This document shows, piece by piece, positions 45,001 to 53,777 of a DNA stretch of 64,000 bases (the stretch's first letter is position 1; every line of letters starts with the position of its first letter). The stretch is from positions 1 through 64,000 of the forward strand of contig JAIUNW010000004.1 in NCBI GenBank assembly GCA_020161535.1. The letters are read 5' to 3'. This DNA is from Bacteroidota bacterium (GTDB taxonomy: Bacteria > Bacteroidota > Bacteroidia > Chitinophagales > Chitinophagaceae). The notes beneath the pieces were generated by a model that was given only the letters and a program-made list of their open reading frames with translations, searched no databases and was not told the origin of the DNA. The translations under genes and the position numbers were made by a program.

Positions 45001-45629
45001 TAGTGGATGTGCAGGAATCTGAACGGGCCGAAATTGGTAAAGAACTGCACGACAACGTAAACCAGTTGTTGAGTACCGCCAAACTTTTTCTGGAAGTGGC
45101 ACAAAACGATCACGACAGGCGCCCACAGATGTTGCAAAAAAGTTCAGATGCCATCATGAGTGCCATCAACGCCATTCGTGAAATCAGCCGCTCGCTGATG
45201 CCGGCCAGCATCGGCGACCTGGGGCTGGTTTCTTCGGTAAGCGATCTGGTGCAGAATCTTAACCTCACGCGGCAACTTGCTGCCCGGTTTACTTATGATA
45301 ATAATCTTGATTTGTTGCTGCCGCCGCCACAAAAGCTCATGTTGTTCCGGATTATCCAGGAACAGGTAAACAATATCCTGAAACATGCCAAGGCCCGGAA
45401 ACTTCTGATAGATATTTCTTATCACCCAAAATACATTCGACTGGAAATTACCGATGATGGAATGGGGTTTGATTTGTCCTCGGCAAAAAGAAAGAATGGT
45501 GTAGGTTTGTCAAATATTTACAGCCGGGCGGCGTTGTTTAACGGTGATGTACACATTACTACATCACAAGGAAAAGGATGCCAACTGATTATCACTGTAC
45601 CCCATACCCTGCAGAAAAATGAGCAGTAG
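42036..45629 (+). CDS. Cytoplasmic multi-PAS/GAF sensor histidine kinase (HisKA_3/NarX-LiaS type)
   Basis: 1197 residues without membrane segments. Order seen: PAS (about 18-140, ERYRDLFENAIDIIYIVD), PAS (148-268, MYRFLSEHARDVICLHL), GAF (280-430), PAS (437-555, WFRTLFRNSLDIVFVVD), PAS (560-680, VLHSITDGFISTDRDLR), GAF (690-840), PAS (848-965, YILATRAANEAIWDWD), a coiled coil, HisKA_3 with phosphoacceptor His1005 in ELHDN, and HATPase_c (NNILKHAKA, DDGMGF, GVGLSNI). The signal is cytosolic or diffusible and unknown. Its end overlaps the response-regulator gene by 11 nt, its cognate partner. ATG 42054 is an alternative start. Confidence 0.9.
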   Translation: MRTHSAMLDDKHKLETSLQESEERYRDLFENAIDIIYIVDLEGAIVSMNRRMEELLGYSDQDLLGKSSHLLFAPEKLPEVIVQEELKRNGQAKITVYESEYISKEGKRLPVEISSRLIYREGRVTGTHVTSRDISQQRQAQLALAKNEAMYRFLSEHARDVICLHLPDTKYIYVSSSIEPMLGYEPEELVGHYPHEFYHPDDVYSVNNKVAASFEDRQSPAFLRYRFRHKEGHYIWLETVPQPIIEQGEMIYVQTINRDITERKTAEQQLVEKDRLSSALAHTSRVLLLDQSIEQTFFQCIPLFCNALQADRMFVFRLEDGKAIDTLLWNESTKEFTQDHPSLNGAEIFVATQLAEYTIEQETNEQRLAWMHRYQCQSILLVPVFTSDGFWGVIGCAQHTSGRHWNENLRNSFITFAASISSMLENHLREKQLRQSEEWFRTLFRNSLDIVFVVDARGRLGYVTPSLETILGYNQLDLLGEYCSNFVHPDDINAFNHLIYKLATDAEQEQVLQLRVKHAEGHWCWMEMKGQSQLRDPNINGILLSLRDVSEYIEIENTLKQYSDRITGVLHSITDGFISTDRDLRIAMFNTVAADALKDNQQLALGESIWDLFPQARQSDSYLFLNQAIRENRTIRYEQWVETLNRWFEVSAFPFEDGLFIYFKDATEKKYHESLLQLEKELLEMNAASTVTIFSMAKVLLERLEHLLRRTHTSIRQIKNRTGEVMLLASYGFDEDCAANVNESLFDQAAHSVAARAVIEKKAMGVLDIEQSDLSPETKAAARACGIKSTWSTPLFSSIHEVLGVFTFYFETNREPSQQELTVVHRNLRIFAMIMENRQAAEKLHISNERYILATRAANEAIWDWDAEEQVTYWGDGFKTIFGYASAFYPGLSMIWENKIHPDDRERVINRIASFTSGERKGLFVEEYQFLKADGNYAYVRDKAYCLYNDEGKVIRMIGSCEDITETRRLQQQLLQQEIHKQQQIAQAVVDVQESERAEIGKELHDNVNQLLSTAKLFLEVAQNDHDRRPQMLQKSSDAIMSAINAIREISRSLMPASIGDLGLVSSVSDLVQNLNLTRQLAARFTYDNNLDLLLPPPQKLMLFRIIQEQVNNILKHAKARKLLIDISYHPKYIRLEITDDGMGFDLSSAKRKNGVGLSNIYSRAALFNGDVHITTSQGKGCQLIITVPHTLQKNEQ

Positions 45630-46269
45630 CGACAAAGTGACGATCATCATTGTGGATGATCATAAATTAATCCGTGAAACCTGGAGTTTTGTGCTGGGCA
45701 ACGACGCCCGTTTTGAGGTTTTAGGCGATTATGGCGATCCGGAAAAAGCCATCGAGATGACCAAAAAGCTGGCGCCGAATATTGTATTGATGGATATTAA
45801 TATGACGCCCATCACCGGCTTTGATGCCACCGAACAAATTCGCCGGTTATCGCCCAATACCCGCGTCATTGGCGTTTCCATGCATTCACAACCAGCTTAC
45901 GCACGTAAGATGTTACAGGTAGGCGCACATGGGTATGTTACCAAAAACAGCAGCAAGGATGAGATGGTGCGGGCCATCCTCGAAGTAAACAAAGGCAACC
46001 GCTATATCTGCGATGAAATACGACATATCATTTCAGAACAGAGCAATGAAATGGCCGGTGAAGCGCCCGATGTAAAAAGCCTTACCGAAAGAGAGATACA
46101 AATTATACACCTGATCAAAGACGGCAACTCTTCCAAAGAAATCGCCCGGCAATTGGATATCTCCTTAAAAACGGTGGAAGTTCATCGCCACAATATTCTC
46201 AAAAAACTCCAGCTTCGGAATTCAGCGGCGCTCGTGAATTTCGTGAACAGCAACCCCAGTTTGTATTAG
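45619..46269 (+). CDS. NarL/LuxR-family response regulator
   Basis: 216 residues. Receiver domain at 6-125 with acidic pair Asp13-Asp14, phosphoacceptor Asp59 (IVLMDINM) and Lys in the VTKNSSKDE segment; LuxR-type HTH at about 148-210 (LTEREIQIIHLIKDGNSSKEIARQLDISLKTVEVHRHNIL). It pairs with the HisKA_3 kinase, whose coding end it overlaps. Target genes are unknown. Confidence 0.94.
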   Translation: MSSSDKVTIIIVDDHKLIRETWSFVLGNDARFEVLGDYGDPEKAIEMTKKLAPNIVLMDINMTPITGFDATEQIRRLSPNTRVIGVSMHSQPAYARKMLQVGAHGYVTKNSSKDEMVRAILEVNKGNRYICDEIRHIISEQSNEMAGEAPDVKSLTEREIQIIHLIKDGNSSKEIARQLDISLKTVEVHRHNILKKLQLRNSAALVNFVNSNPSLY

Positions 46270-46405
46270 AATCCAGCTATATTTGTGTTTTCACTCCTGC
46301 ATATGATTGTCTAAACGGGGCAGTTCTATCGGCTGCCGATTCAAATTGAAATTGTATTCACCGGTCAATACTGGCCGGGTTTTCCTATTGTAGAATTTTG
46401 TTACC

Positions 46406-47836
46406 ATGCCATTACCTGAATTGCCCGCTCCCATAAAGGAGAAGGGATTTATCCATACTATACTCGCTGCGCTCCGCGGCGAAGAACAAGACTATACCAA
46501 GGTCAATATCAAAAGAGCCGTGGTGCTCCTGGCCATTCCCATGATCATTGAAATGGGTATGGAAAGTGTGTTTGCCCTGGTTGATCTTTATTTTGTAGGC
46601 CAACTGCCCGACAGCGAGCACAATATTCAAACCGTTGGGCTCACCGAATCGGTTTTATCGCTGGTGTACTCACTCGGTTTTGGATTTAGTATGGCGGCAA
46701 CCGCCCTGATCGCCCGCCGGGTGGGTGAGAAAGACCCGAAAGCCGCCTCCCATGCTGCCCTGCAATCAATTTGGCTCACCGCCCTGATGGGGATTGTGTT
46801 GAGTATCATCGGGTATATTACCGCGCCAGTTGTTTTGCAGTGGATGGGTGCTGAACCGGCAACTGTTCGCCACGGTGCGGTGTTCGCGCGGCTCGAACTG
46901 GCCAGCAGCCTGGTGATTATGCTGCTTTTTATGATCAATGGCATTTTCAGGGGCGCGGGCGATGCGTCGATGGCCATGCGCAGCCTGATGCTCGCCAATA
47001 TCTGTAATATCATTTTATGTCCGCTGTTGATCAATGGCCTCGGGCCGATACCGGCCTTCGGACTAAACGGTGCAGCCCTGGCCACCATTATTGGTAGGAG
47101 TATCGGGGTTTGTTATCAATTGTACCAATTGTTGGCTGGCCGATCACAAGTAAAGCTTCCGTGGAGAACCGATTGGAAGCCCGATTTTCCGGTGATTGGC
47201 AACCTGGTGAAACTGGCCCTGCCGGTCACCGGACAGTTTATCATTGGTTCTTGCAGTTGGATATTCTTGGCAAGGCTGGTGGCCGAAACCGGCCAGGCCA
47301 CAGCGAGTGCCGGTTACCAAACCGCCATTCGCATCCTTGTCTTTTTCATTCTGCCGGCCTGGGGTATGTCGAATGCAGCAGCAACCCTCGTAGGGCAAAA
47401 CCTCGGTGCCAAACAACCCGACCGGGCCGAGGCTTCTGTTTGGGTGACCGCCCGCTACAACGCGATTTTCATGGGTTCGGTGATGTTTATTTTCTTGCTG
47501 GGCGCCCCCTGGGTGGTGGGTTGGTTTACGCCCGTCGCCGAAGTGCGCGAAACCGCCAGCCTGGCCCTGCGGGTCATGTGCTCGGGCTATATTTTCTATG
47601 GCATCGGTATGGTGCTGGCCAACGCTTTTAATGGCGCCGGCGATACCAAAACGCCCACCTGGATCAACCTGGTGGGGTTCTGGCTGTTCCAGGTGCCCTT
47701 CGCGTACCTGCTCGCTAAGGTCTTGAAAATGGGTCCATTAGGTGTTTTTATTGCCATCCCGGTAGCAGAAACCGCCATGGCCATAGCGGCCTGGGTAATT
47801 TTCAAACGGGGCCGGTGGAAAGAAATAAAAATTTGA
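46406..47836 (+). CDS. MATE-family multidrug/cation antiporter
   Basis: 476 residues with about twelve hydrophobic segments in two related halves, starting after a cytoplasmic N-terminal 35 residues. Typical sequence: VVLLAIPMIIEMGMESVFALVDLYFVGQL in TM1, GFGFSMAATALIARRVGEKD, NGIFRGAGDASMAMR, and the matching second-half ANAFNGAGDTKTPTWINL. MATE proteins export drugs or metabolites in exchange for Na+ or H+. The 136-nt gap after the regulator holds a weak hairpin (near 46360-46377). Substrate unknown. Confidence 0.93.
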   Translation: MPLPELPAPIKEKGFIHTILAALRGEEQDYTKVNIKRAVVLLAIPMIIEMGMESVFALVDLYFVGQLPDSEHNIQTVGLTESVLSLVYSLGFGFSMAATALIARRVGEKDPKAASHAALQSIWLTALMGIVLSIIGYITAPVVLQWMGAEPATVRHGAVFARLELASSLVIMLLFMINGIFRGAGDASMAMRSLMLANICNIILCPLLINGLGPIPAFGLNGAALATIIGRSIGVCYQLYQLLAGRSQVKLPWRTDWKPDFPVIGNLVKLALPVTGQFIIGSCSWIFLARLVAETGQATASAGYQTAIRILVFFILPAWGMSNAAATLVGQNLGAKQPDRAEASVWVTARYNAIFMGSVMFIFLLGAPWVVGWFTPVAEVRETASLALRVMCSGYIFYGIGMVLANAFNGAGDTKTPTWINLVGFWLFQVPFAYLLAKVLKMGPLGVFIAIPVAETAMAIAAWVIFKRGRWKEIKI

Positions 47837-47894
47837 TGATCGGGCACTAAACTGGCTGGCCATTCGTTTTACGGGTTACCCAACGTCCGTTTCT

Positions 47895-48626
47895 ATGAAA
47901 ACTGTGCGCAAGTACGGCTGGATAGCCATCTTTATGTCTTTACCGTTTGGCCTGTTGGCCAGACCCGTAAAATCGAATTCCCCCGCCAATAAAAACATAG
48001 CCTGGAACCGGGCCCTTGCCCTGAAAGGCGATTCCATTTACAATGCACTCGACCTGCAACAGGAAGGGCTGTCGAAACGCGCTTTCCAATTTGCCTGGAA
48101 AGGATACTGCATTCTGCTCAATCGCCGGCAACTCGAAAACCCCGACGTATTGACAATTTGTGATTTCAGCCAAAGCTCTAAGAACAAGCGGATGTATATC
48201 ATCGACTTGCAGCAGGGCATGTTATTGTTGCGCACCTATGTAGCGCATGGCCGCAACAGCGGAAAAGAATATGCCAACCGTTTTTCCAACCGCCCCGAAT
48301 CGCACCAGAGCAGCCTCGGTTTTTATGTGACGAAAACCACCTATGTAGGCGAGCATGGTTTATCACTTCGCATTGTTGGCATGGAACCCGGCTTCAACGA
48401 TCGTGCGCTGAAGCGCAATATCGTGGTGCATGGCGCGCACTATGCAGCCGAAGATTTTATGGAAAACAACAAGGTGTGCGGTCGCAGCTATGGTTGCCCT
48501 GCGGTGCCTGATATCGAATCAGAAGAAGTAATTGATGCCATCAAAAATGGTTCTTGTTTGTTCATCTACCATCCCACCCAGAAATACATCAAGGGGTCCA
48601 GGATCCTGAACAGCAAAACAAGTTAG
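47895..48626 (+). CDS. Murein L,D-transpeptidase catalytic-domain family protein
   Basis: 243 residues with an N-terminal signal (WIAIFMSLPFGLLARP). The domain at about 80-235 carries the YkuD-type dyad: His179 in VVHGAHYA and Cys201 in GRSYGCPAVP, in the expected order. Enzymes of this fold make 3-3 peptidoglycan cross-links or attach proteins to murein in the periplasm. Single gene; its end overlaps the convergent minus-strand gene by 4 nt. Confidence 0.88.
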   Translation: MKTVRKYGWIAIFMSLPFGLLARPVKSNSPANKNIAWNRALALKGDSIYNALDLQQEGLSKRAFQFAWKGYCILLNRRQLENPDVLTICDFSQSSKNKRMYIIDLQQGMLLLRTYVAHGRNSGKEYANRFSNRPESHQSSLGFYVTKTTYVGEHGLSLRIVGMEPGFNDRALKRNIVVHGAHYAAEDFMENNKVCGRSYGCPAVPDIESEEVIDAIKNGSCLFIYHPTQKYIKGSRILNSKTS

Positions 48627-49270
48627 GGCAGCGCCACCAGGCTGGCAATACACAACGAAAAGATGCCGGCAAAAAATCCCACCGCCAACTCTTTCGGCGC
48701 ATGCGCATTGAGCAGTAAGCGAGCCGTTCCGGTTAGTCCGGCGATGATCACCGCCACCGACAAAGGCATCCCCATCGGTATAAGACTCTGCCAGGCCAGC
48801 AGGGCAAAAAAACCAACGAGTACACCCATGGCCATGGCATGTAAACTGACCTTCATAAAATTATTGAGCGTAAGCGCGAGGATGCTGGAAATAAATACCG
48901 CACACAACATGATGACCAACTCGGGTGGATTGTCGACCTGGTTACGCGCTACATAAAAAATGGAGAAATAAAAGATCATCGATGCAATGATCGGAATGAT
49001 ACGATCCTGCCTTGTCGGCAAGTGAATGCTACTGATAAAACCAAGCCGCTTTAACAACAAAGTGGTGACGGCCGGAAAAAAACAAGTATTGACGACGATT
49101 GAAACCAGTTTGATCAGCTTATAATAACTGGATTCACCCATGAAAGCAAAGGGGTGGATATACAACAGAAAGAGCGTGATATAAGTGGGAATGAACAGCG
49201 GATGAAAAATAACAGAAACCAATTCGCCAAAGAAACGGGGCAGTGGTTTGATAGCAGTGTCGGTCGTCAT
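48623..49270 (-). CDS. PAP2-like integral membrane protein, diverged
   Basis: 215 residues with about six membrane segments. The C-terminal half keeps a faint PAP2 (type 2 phosphatidic acid phosphatase) pattern: VSLHAM where PSGH is expected, and ARLLLNAHAPKELAVG where SRxxxxxHxxxD is expected (Arg and His retained, Ser and Asp changed to Ala and Glu). The first motif may be TRQDRIIP. Catalysis is uncertain. It is coupled to rpoN by an ATGA overlap (49267-49270), so both are one transcription unit. Confidence 0.6.
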   Translation of the reverse strand: MTTDTAIKPLPRFFGELVSVIFHPLFIPTYITLFLLYIHPFAFMGESSYYKLIKLVSIVVNTCFFPAVTTLLLKRLGFISSIHLPTRQDRIIPIIASMIFYFSIFYVARNQVDNPPELVIMLCAVFISSILALTLNNFMKVSLHAMAMGVLVGFFALLAWQSLIPMGMPLSVAVIIAGLTGTARLLLNAHAPKELAVGFFAGIFSLCIASLVALP

Positions 49271-50748
49271 AATTCCTTTCTTAATCGCGCCACCGGTATA
49301 TTGAGCTGTTCCCTGTATTTGGCCACCGTGCGCCGGGCAATATTATAACCTTTTTCCTGCAATAACTCCGTCAGTCGCTCGTCGCTCAGCGGTTTTCTTT
49401 TGTTTTCGCCGCCCACCATATCGCTTAATATTTTCTTCACTTCACGCGTGGATACTTCTTCGCCGCTTTCGGTGCTTAGGCTTTCGCTGAAAAAGAATTT
49501 GAGGCGATAGGTGCCGAATTCCGTTTGCACAAATTTGCTATTGGCCACCCGGCTCACGGTCGATATATCGAGCCCCGTGCGTTCAGCAATGTCTTTGAGA
49601 ATCATTGGTCGCATGGTGGTTTCATCGCCTGTCAGAAAAAATTCACGCTGGTAATCCATGATGGTTTGCATGGTCATCATCAGGGTTTGTTGCCGCTGCT
49701 TGATGGCATCAATAAACCATTTGGCCGCATCAATTTTCTGTTTGATGAACAACACGGCTTCTTTCTGTCGCTTGTCTTTTTTGCTGCCGCGATCATACTC
49801 CCGCAGCATATCGCGATAGCCTTCGCTGATGCGCAGGTCGGGTGCATTCTTGCTGTTGAGGGTCAGCTCCAGTTTGCCTGCGTTGTTGAAGATGAAAAAA
49901 TCGGGAATCACATAACTCTCGGCCTTGTTCACTTCGCCCACATTGCCGCCGGGTTTGGGATTGAGCCGAATAATTTGCTGGATGATATCACGCAGTTCTT
50001 CGTCGTTGATATTGAGGCCGCGCTGGATCTTGTCGTAGTGCTTCTTGGTGAATTCGTCGAAATAGCGGGTCAGTATTTCAATGGCCTGTTCAACGGTATG
50101 GCCTTCTACGCGCCGACGTTCCAGTTGCAGTAAAAGACATTCCTGTAAATCGCGCGCGGCCACACCTGGCGGATCAAACTGCTGAATCAGGTGAATCACA
50201 TTTTCGATCTCTTCTTCACTGGCCTCAATGTTTTGTCGGAAGGCGAGGTCGTCTTGAATGGAAGTGGTTTCGCGCCGCAGGTACCCATCGTCGTCGATGC
50301 TGCCTACTACCTGTTCTGCTATCTTGCGACTCTTATCATCGAGCGTGAGCATGCCCAACTGATCGGCCAGCATATCGTGCAGGGTAGATTCAACCCGAAA
50401 TGGCATGGTTTGTTTGTCGTCCATCTCCGGGTAATTCTCATCGCGCATTTTGTAATCGGCAATTTCGTCGTCGCCATCGTGTACATAATCGCTGATGTCT
50501 ATATTGTCATAATCTTCTTCGCTGCCTTCATTCTCGTAATCGTCTTCGGCCGAGTCAAACTCATCGTGCTCATCAAAATTTTCGTCGGCATCTTCATCGC
50601 TCTGCTCCAATGCCGGGTTTTCTTCCAACTCCTCCTTGATGCGCTCTTCCAGGTTCGCCGTCGGCACCTGCAACAACTTCATCAGTTGTATCTGCTGCGG
50701 AGACAGCTTCTGCAGTAACTTCTGTTGTAAACCTTGACTGAGTGCCAT
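49267..50748 (-). CDS. rpoN: RNA polymerase sigma-54 factor
   Basis: 493 residues. The Gln-rich activator-interacting region I is at 1-50 (QGLQQKLLQKLSPQQIQLMKLLQV), an acidic linker at 50-125, the core-binding domain to about 330, and the HTH and RpoN box ARRTVAKYR at residues 471-479. Full length. Sigma-54 needs AAA+ activators; none is encoded in the window. No consensus -24/-12 site was confirmed nearby. Confidence 0.97.
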   Translation of the reverse strand: MALSQGLQQKLLQKLSPQQIQLMKLLQVPTANLEERIKEELEENPALEQSDEDADENFDEHDEFDSAEDDYENEGSEEDYDNIDISDYVHDGDDEIADYKMRDENYPEMDDKQTMPFRVESTLHDMLADQLGMLTLDDKSRKIAEQVVGSIDDDGYLRRETTSIQDDLAFRQNIEASEEEIENVIHLIQQFDPPGVAARDLQECLLLQLERRRVEGHTVEQAIEILTRYFDEFTKKHYDKIQRGLNINDEELRDIIQQIIRLNPKPGGNVGEVNKAESYVIPDFFIFNNAGKLELTLNSKNAPDLRISEGYRDMLREYDRGSKKDKRQKEAVLFIKQKIDAAKWFIDAIKQRQQTLMMTMQTIMDYQREFFLTGDETTMRPMILKDIAERTGLDISTVSRVANSKFVQTEFGTYRLKFFFSESLSTESGEEVSTREVKKILSDMVGGENKRKPLSDERLTELLQEKGYNIARRTVAKYREQLNIPVARLRKEL

Positions 50749-50978
50749 TTTTTAGGGTTTATGGCCACTTTTCCGAAGAAAAGGCGCCCGTTCCACAAAA
50801 ATCAGGCCGTAATTTACTAAAACAGTCCTTACAGCGGGGGAGCGATTTCTTAAAATATTGGTAATGCCCCGGTTTTCGTTGCATAACTTGCCAATACCGC
50901 TCTAACAATCAATTAATTACGAAGCAAAACGGCCGAGTATGAATTTTTTTCAGCAGTATGCGGTAATCAGTCGCTGCA

Positions 50979-52220
50979 CTAGGGTTTAGCAATGGGCAAA
51001 ACGGGTTTTGCCGGCAGCCAGGGCATGGGGGGAATGGCTGCAGGTTGTCGGTACAAATCGAGCCGCAGGCTGTCGCTCCAACCATTGGGATTGTTGACAA
51101 AGCTTCGGCTGCTGAAAAAGATTTCACCCTGCACACCAGGCGTGGCCCGCGCTTCTCTGATTTGGCGCGGAATCAGGGTTTTATCGCGCCAGGGCGCATT
51201 TGAATTGGCTTTGTATAAACCGATGCCAATATAACAATGGCGACCATAGCTGTTCTCCGACCACCATTTCAATAGGGTTTCGTAGGCGGCGGCACGGTGG
51301 CCGAATTCAAAATAAATCTGCGGTGCCACATAATCGATCCAGCCTTTTTTCAACCAGAGGAGGATATCGGCATAGAGGTCGTCGTAATTGGTTTGTCCGC
51401 CTTTGGTTTCACTGCCCAACGAATCTTTATCGCTGTTGCGCCAAATGCCAAACGGCGAAATGCCAAATTTAACCCAGGGTTTTTCTTGTTTAATGGCTCG
51501 GCTCAATTGAACAATGATGGAATCGGTATTGCTGCGGCGCCAGTCGTCGCGACGCATGCCGCTGCCGTACTGGGCAAAGGTTTTGTTATCAGGGAACTCT
51601 TTGCCGGTGATGCGGTAGGGGTAGAAATAGTCGTCGAAATGCACCCCATCCAGGTCGTAACGTTTTACCACATCACGCACCACTTTCACCACAAATTCCT
51701 GGGCAGATTTGTTACCCGGATCGAAATATTTCTTATCGCCATAATTCAGGAACCATTCGGGGTGTTCACGGGTGATATGATCGCGGGTAGTGATGGTTTT
51801 GCCTAGGCTGAAAATAGCCCGGTAGGGGTTGAGCCAGGCATGAAATTCCAGCTTTCTCTCGTGCGCAGCAGCGATCATGAATTGGAGGGGATCATAATAA
51901 GGCACGGGTGCGCGGCCTTGCCGACCCGTCAGCCATTCGCTCCAGGGTTCGTAGGGCGATGGATAAAAGGCATCGGCCGCCGGCCTGATCTGCACGATCA
52001 CGGCATTGAGGCCGTTTCGCACGTGCATGTCGAGTATTTTTAGGTACTGCGCTTTTTGGGTTGCCGGATCGGTGGTGCCTTTGTCGGGCCAGTCGATATT
52101 GTCGACCGTAGCGATCCATGCCGCGCGGAATTCAACGGGCAGGCTGTCTTTGGTTTGGGCGAAACTTGCCGCCAACGATAATGCGGCCACCAGGGTGAGC
52201 CATCCTTTTTTTACTGACAT
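50979..52220 (-). CDS. GHL10/DUF187-type secreted glycosidase-like protein
   Basis: 413 residues with a signal peptide (LTLVAALSLAASFAQ). The fold is a (beta/alpha)8 barrel of the family-10-like glycosylhydrolase group (PF02638): EFRAAWIATVDNIDWP at about 31-46, GLNAVIVQIRPAADAFYPS, LEFHAWLNPYRAIFS, YDLDGVHFDDYFYPYR with the Asp pair, and VKFGISPFGIWRN. Related proteins are thought to act on peptidoglycan-associated or other glycans. It is followed downstream on its strand by rpoN after a 230-nt gap in which no gene is seen; the MarR gene lies 4 nt upstream. Confidence 0.85.
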   Translation of the reverse strand: MSVKKGWLTLVAALSLAASFAQTKDSLPVEFRAAWIATVDNIDWPDKGTTDPATQKAQYLKILDMHVRNGLNAVIVQIRPAADAFYPSPYEPWSEWLTGRQGRAPVPYYDPLQFMIAAAHERKLEFHAWLNPYRAIFSLGKTITTRDHITREHPEWFLNYGDKKYFDPGNKSAQEFVVKVVRDVVKRYDLDGVHFDDYFYPYRITGKEFPDNKTFAQYGSGMRRDDWRRSNTDSIIVQLSRAIKQEKPWVKFGISPFGIWRNSDKDSLGSETKGGQTNYDDLYADILLWLKKGWIDYVAPQIYFEFGHRAAAYETLLKWWSENSYGRHCYIGIGLYKANSNAPWRDKTLIPRQIREARATPGVQGEIFFSSRSFVNNPNGWSDSLRLDLYRQPAAIPPMPWLPAKPVLPIAKP

Positions 52221-52224
52221 GTTT

Positions 52225-52680
52225 TCAATCGGTCGAATTGCGCAATTTATCCAGCAGCCGGTTTAATTCGCTGGCTTCTTCTTCGGTTAAGTTAAAAAAC
52301 AGGGTTTCCCATTCAGGTTCAAGCACATCGATCTCGGCCAGCAAGCTGTGGCCTTTGTCGGAAATGGTAACGTCGACCAGTCGGCGGTCCGACGGACAAA
52401 CCACTTTTTCCGCCAGCTTTTTTTTCACCAGCCGGTCAACGATGCGGGAAGTATCGCTCATTTTATCGAGCATCCGCTGGCGGATTTGCAACGTACTAAG
52501 TGGCGAACCAGCCCCGCGCAAAATGCGTAAAATATTGAATTGCTGCGTGGTAAGGTCAAATCGGTCGAGGTGATTTCGGGTCTTTTCCGTCAACCAGTTG
52601 TTGGTGAAAAGGATGTTTAACATCGCTTTACTGTATTCGCTCCTGAATTTTGTCTGGTTAATGTCTTTGCTGAGACTCAT
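52225..52680 (-). CDS. MarR-family transcriptional regulator
   Basis: 151 residues from ATG 52680; a start six codons upstream (52698) is less likely because a -7 element lies at 52696-52703. Winged-helix MarR fold: DLTTQQFNILRILRGAGSPLSTLQIRQRML, then the DNA-recognition region and wing DRLVKKKLAEKVVCPSDRRLVDVTISDKG at about residues 80-108. MarR proteins are usually repressors relieved by small molecules. It is 4 nt before the glycosidase-like gene on the same strand and probably cotranscribed with it. Confidence 0.9.
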   Translation of the reverse strand: MSLSKDINQTKFRSEYSKAMLNILFTNNWLTEKTRNHLDRFDLTTQQFNILRILRGAGSPLSTLQIRQRMLDKMSDTSRIVDRLVKKKLAEKVVCPSDRRLVDVTISDKGHSLLAEIDVLEPEWETLFFNLTEEEASELNRLLDKLRNSTD

Positions 52681-52695
52681 ATGCAAGGTTCGACG

Positions 52696-52703
52696 CAAAC
52701 TTA
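52696..52703 (-). promoter_or_regulatory. -7 element before marR-type gene
   Basis: TAAGTTTG on the minus strand matches TAnnTTTG, 15 nt upstream of ATG 52680. No clear TTG is found at -33. Confidence 0.45.
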
Positions 52704-52735
52704 CGTAAAACCACTATAGTGAATCTGTTAATCTG

Positions 52736-53758
52736 TCAGCCCCATACTTTTGTGCCCTCCGAGCAGTTGGCGCAGATATCAATATTCGCGCGACTCTGGA
52801 GCAGGTTTGCGCGAAAATCACGATAAGCGGGTTCATTCCACACTTCTTTAAACGACCGTTGTTTCAGGTCGCCCAATCGGTGCTGCGCATCTTTGTCAAA
52901 GCAGCAGGGCACCACCAATCCATCCCAGGTAATGACCGGCGCATGCCAGGCCCGCCAGCAGTGGTTATTCAGGCTGTTTTTGGGACGCATCGCCCCTTTT
53001 TTGTCGCGCTTGTACCGGCTGAATTTGTCGATAGATGGTATCAACTGGTGCGGATCGTTTTCATAATCATAGACCTGTGCAGTCTTGTACCAGATATCGT
53101 CTACGCCAATCTCGGTGGCCAGGGCGCGAGCGGCTTCAATCTGGTGCTCGTTGGGTTTCACCACCAGGAACTGGAATATGATATAAGGTGTGCGACTCTT
53201 GCATTCTTTTTTCCATTTCACCATGTTGCGGGCACCGGCCAGTACTTTTTCCAGTTGTCCGCCTACCCGGTATTGCTCATACACGTCTTGCGTGGTGCCA
53301 TCAATCGAAATAATCAATCGATCGAGTCCGCTTTCTACCGTTCTTTTTGCATTCGCATCGGTCAGGTAATGGGCATTGGTAGAGGTGGCGGTATAGATTT
53401 TTTTCTCGCTGGCATATTTTACCATGTCAAGAAATGAAGGGTTCAAATAGGGCTCGCCCTGAAAATAAAAGATGAGGTAAAAGATATCGCGGTACAACTG
53501 GTCGACGGTAGACCGAAAAAAATCTTGCTGCAACATGCCCGTTGGTCGGGTGAAGGCCCTTAGGCCGCTGGGGCACTCGGGGCATCGCAGGTTGCAGGAG
53601 GTCGTGGGTTCAAAAGCCACCGAAATGGGCAACCCCCACTGTACCGGCTTTTTGCTGAACTTGCTGATATAATAACTGCTCAACACTTTTCCGGCATTCC
53701 AGGCTCGCCTGAATGTCAGTTTTCGTAGCAGGTTGATACTGTCGGAAAATTGCGGCAT
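52736..53758 (-). CDS. Radical SAM/SPASM-domain protein
   Basis: 340 residues. The radical SAM 4Fe-4S motif is Cys55-x3-Cys59-x2-Cys62 in TTSCNLRCPECPSG; the YFQGEPYLNP and IISIDG segments follow. The C-terminal SPASM-type region has Cys residues in NNHCWRAW, VVPCCFD and ICANCSEG, enough for auxiliary clusters. Typical roles are peptide maturation or anaerobic sulfatase activation, but no obvious precursor peptide is adjacent. It is divergent from the GH25 gene with only 34 nt between the start codons. Confidence 0.85.
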   Translation of the reverse strand: MPQFSDSINLLRKLTFRRAWNAGKVLSSYYISKFSKKPVQWGLPISVAFEPTTSCNLRCPECPSGLRAFTRPTGMLQQDFFRSTVDQLYRDIFYLIFYFQGEPYLNPSFLDMVKYASEKKIYTATSTNAHYLTDANAKRTVESGLDRLIISIDGTTQDVYEQYRVGGQLEKVLAGARNMVKWKKECKSRTPYIIFQFLVVKPNEHQIEAARALATEIGVDDIWYKTAQVYDYENDPHQLIPSIDKFSRYKRDKKGAMRPKNSLNNHCWRAWHAPVITWDGLVVPCCFDKDAQHRLGDLKQRSFKEVWNEPAYRDFRANLLQSRANIDICANCSEGTKVWG

Positions 53759-53762
53759 GGAA

Positions 53763-53770
53763 CAAATATA
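53763..53770 (-). promoter_or_regulatory. -7 element of the radical SAM gene (predicted leaderless)
   Basis: TATATTTG, then TTCC and ATG on the minus strand, the same geometry as before the DUF4834 gene. It lies back to back with the GH25 -7 element. Confidence 0.5.
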
Positions 53771-53777
53771 GTTAGTC

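Noticed and set aside
50860..50900. A TTGGCA...TGCAA sequence on the minus strand upstream of rpoN, resembling a sigma-54 promoter
   Set aside because: The distance between the GG and GC elements is 8 nt; sigma-54 promoters need 10, so it is not a valid -24/-12 site.
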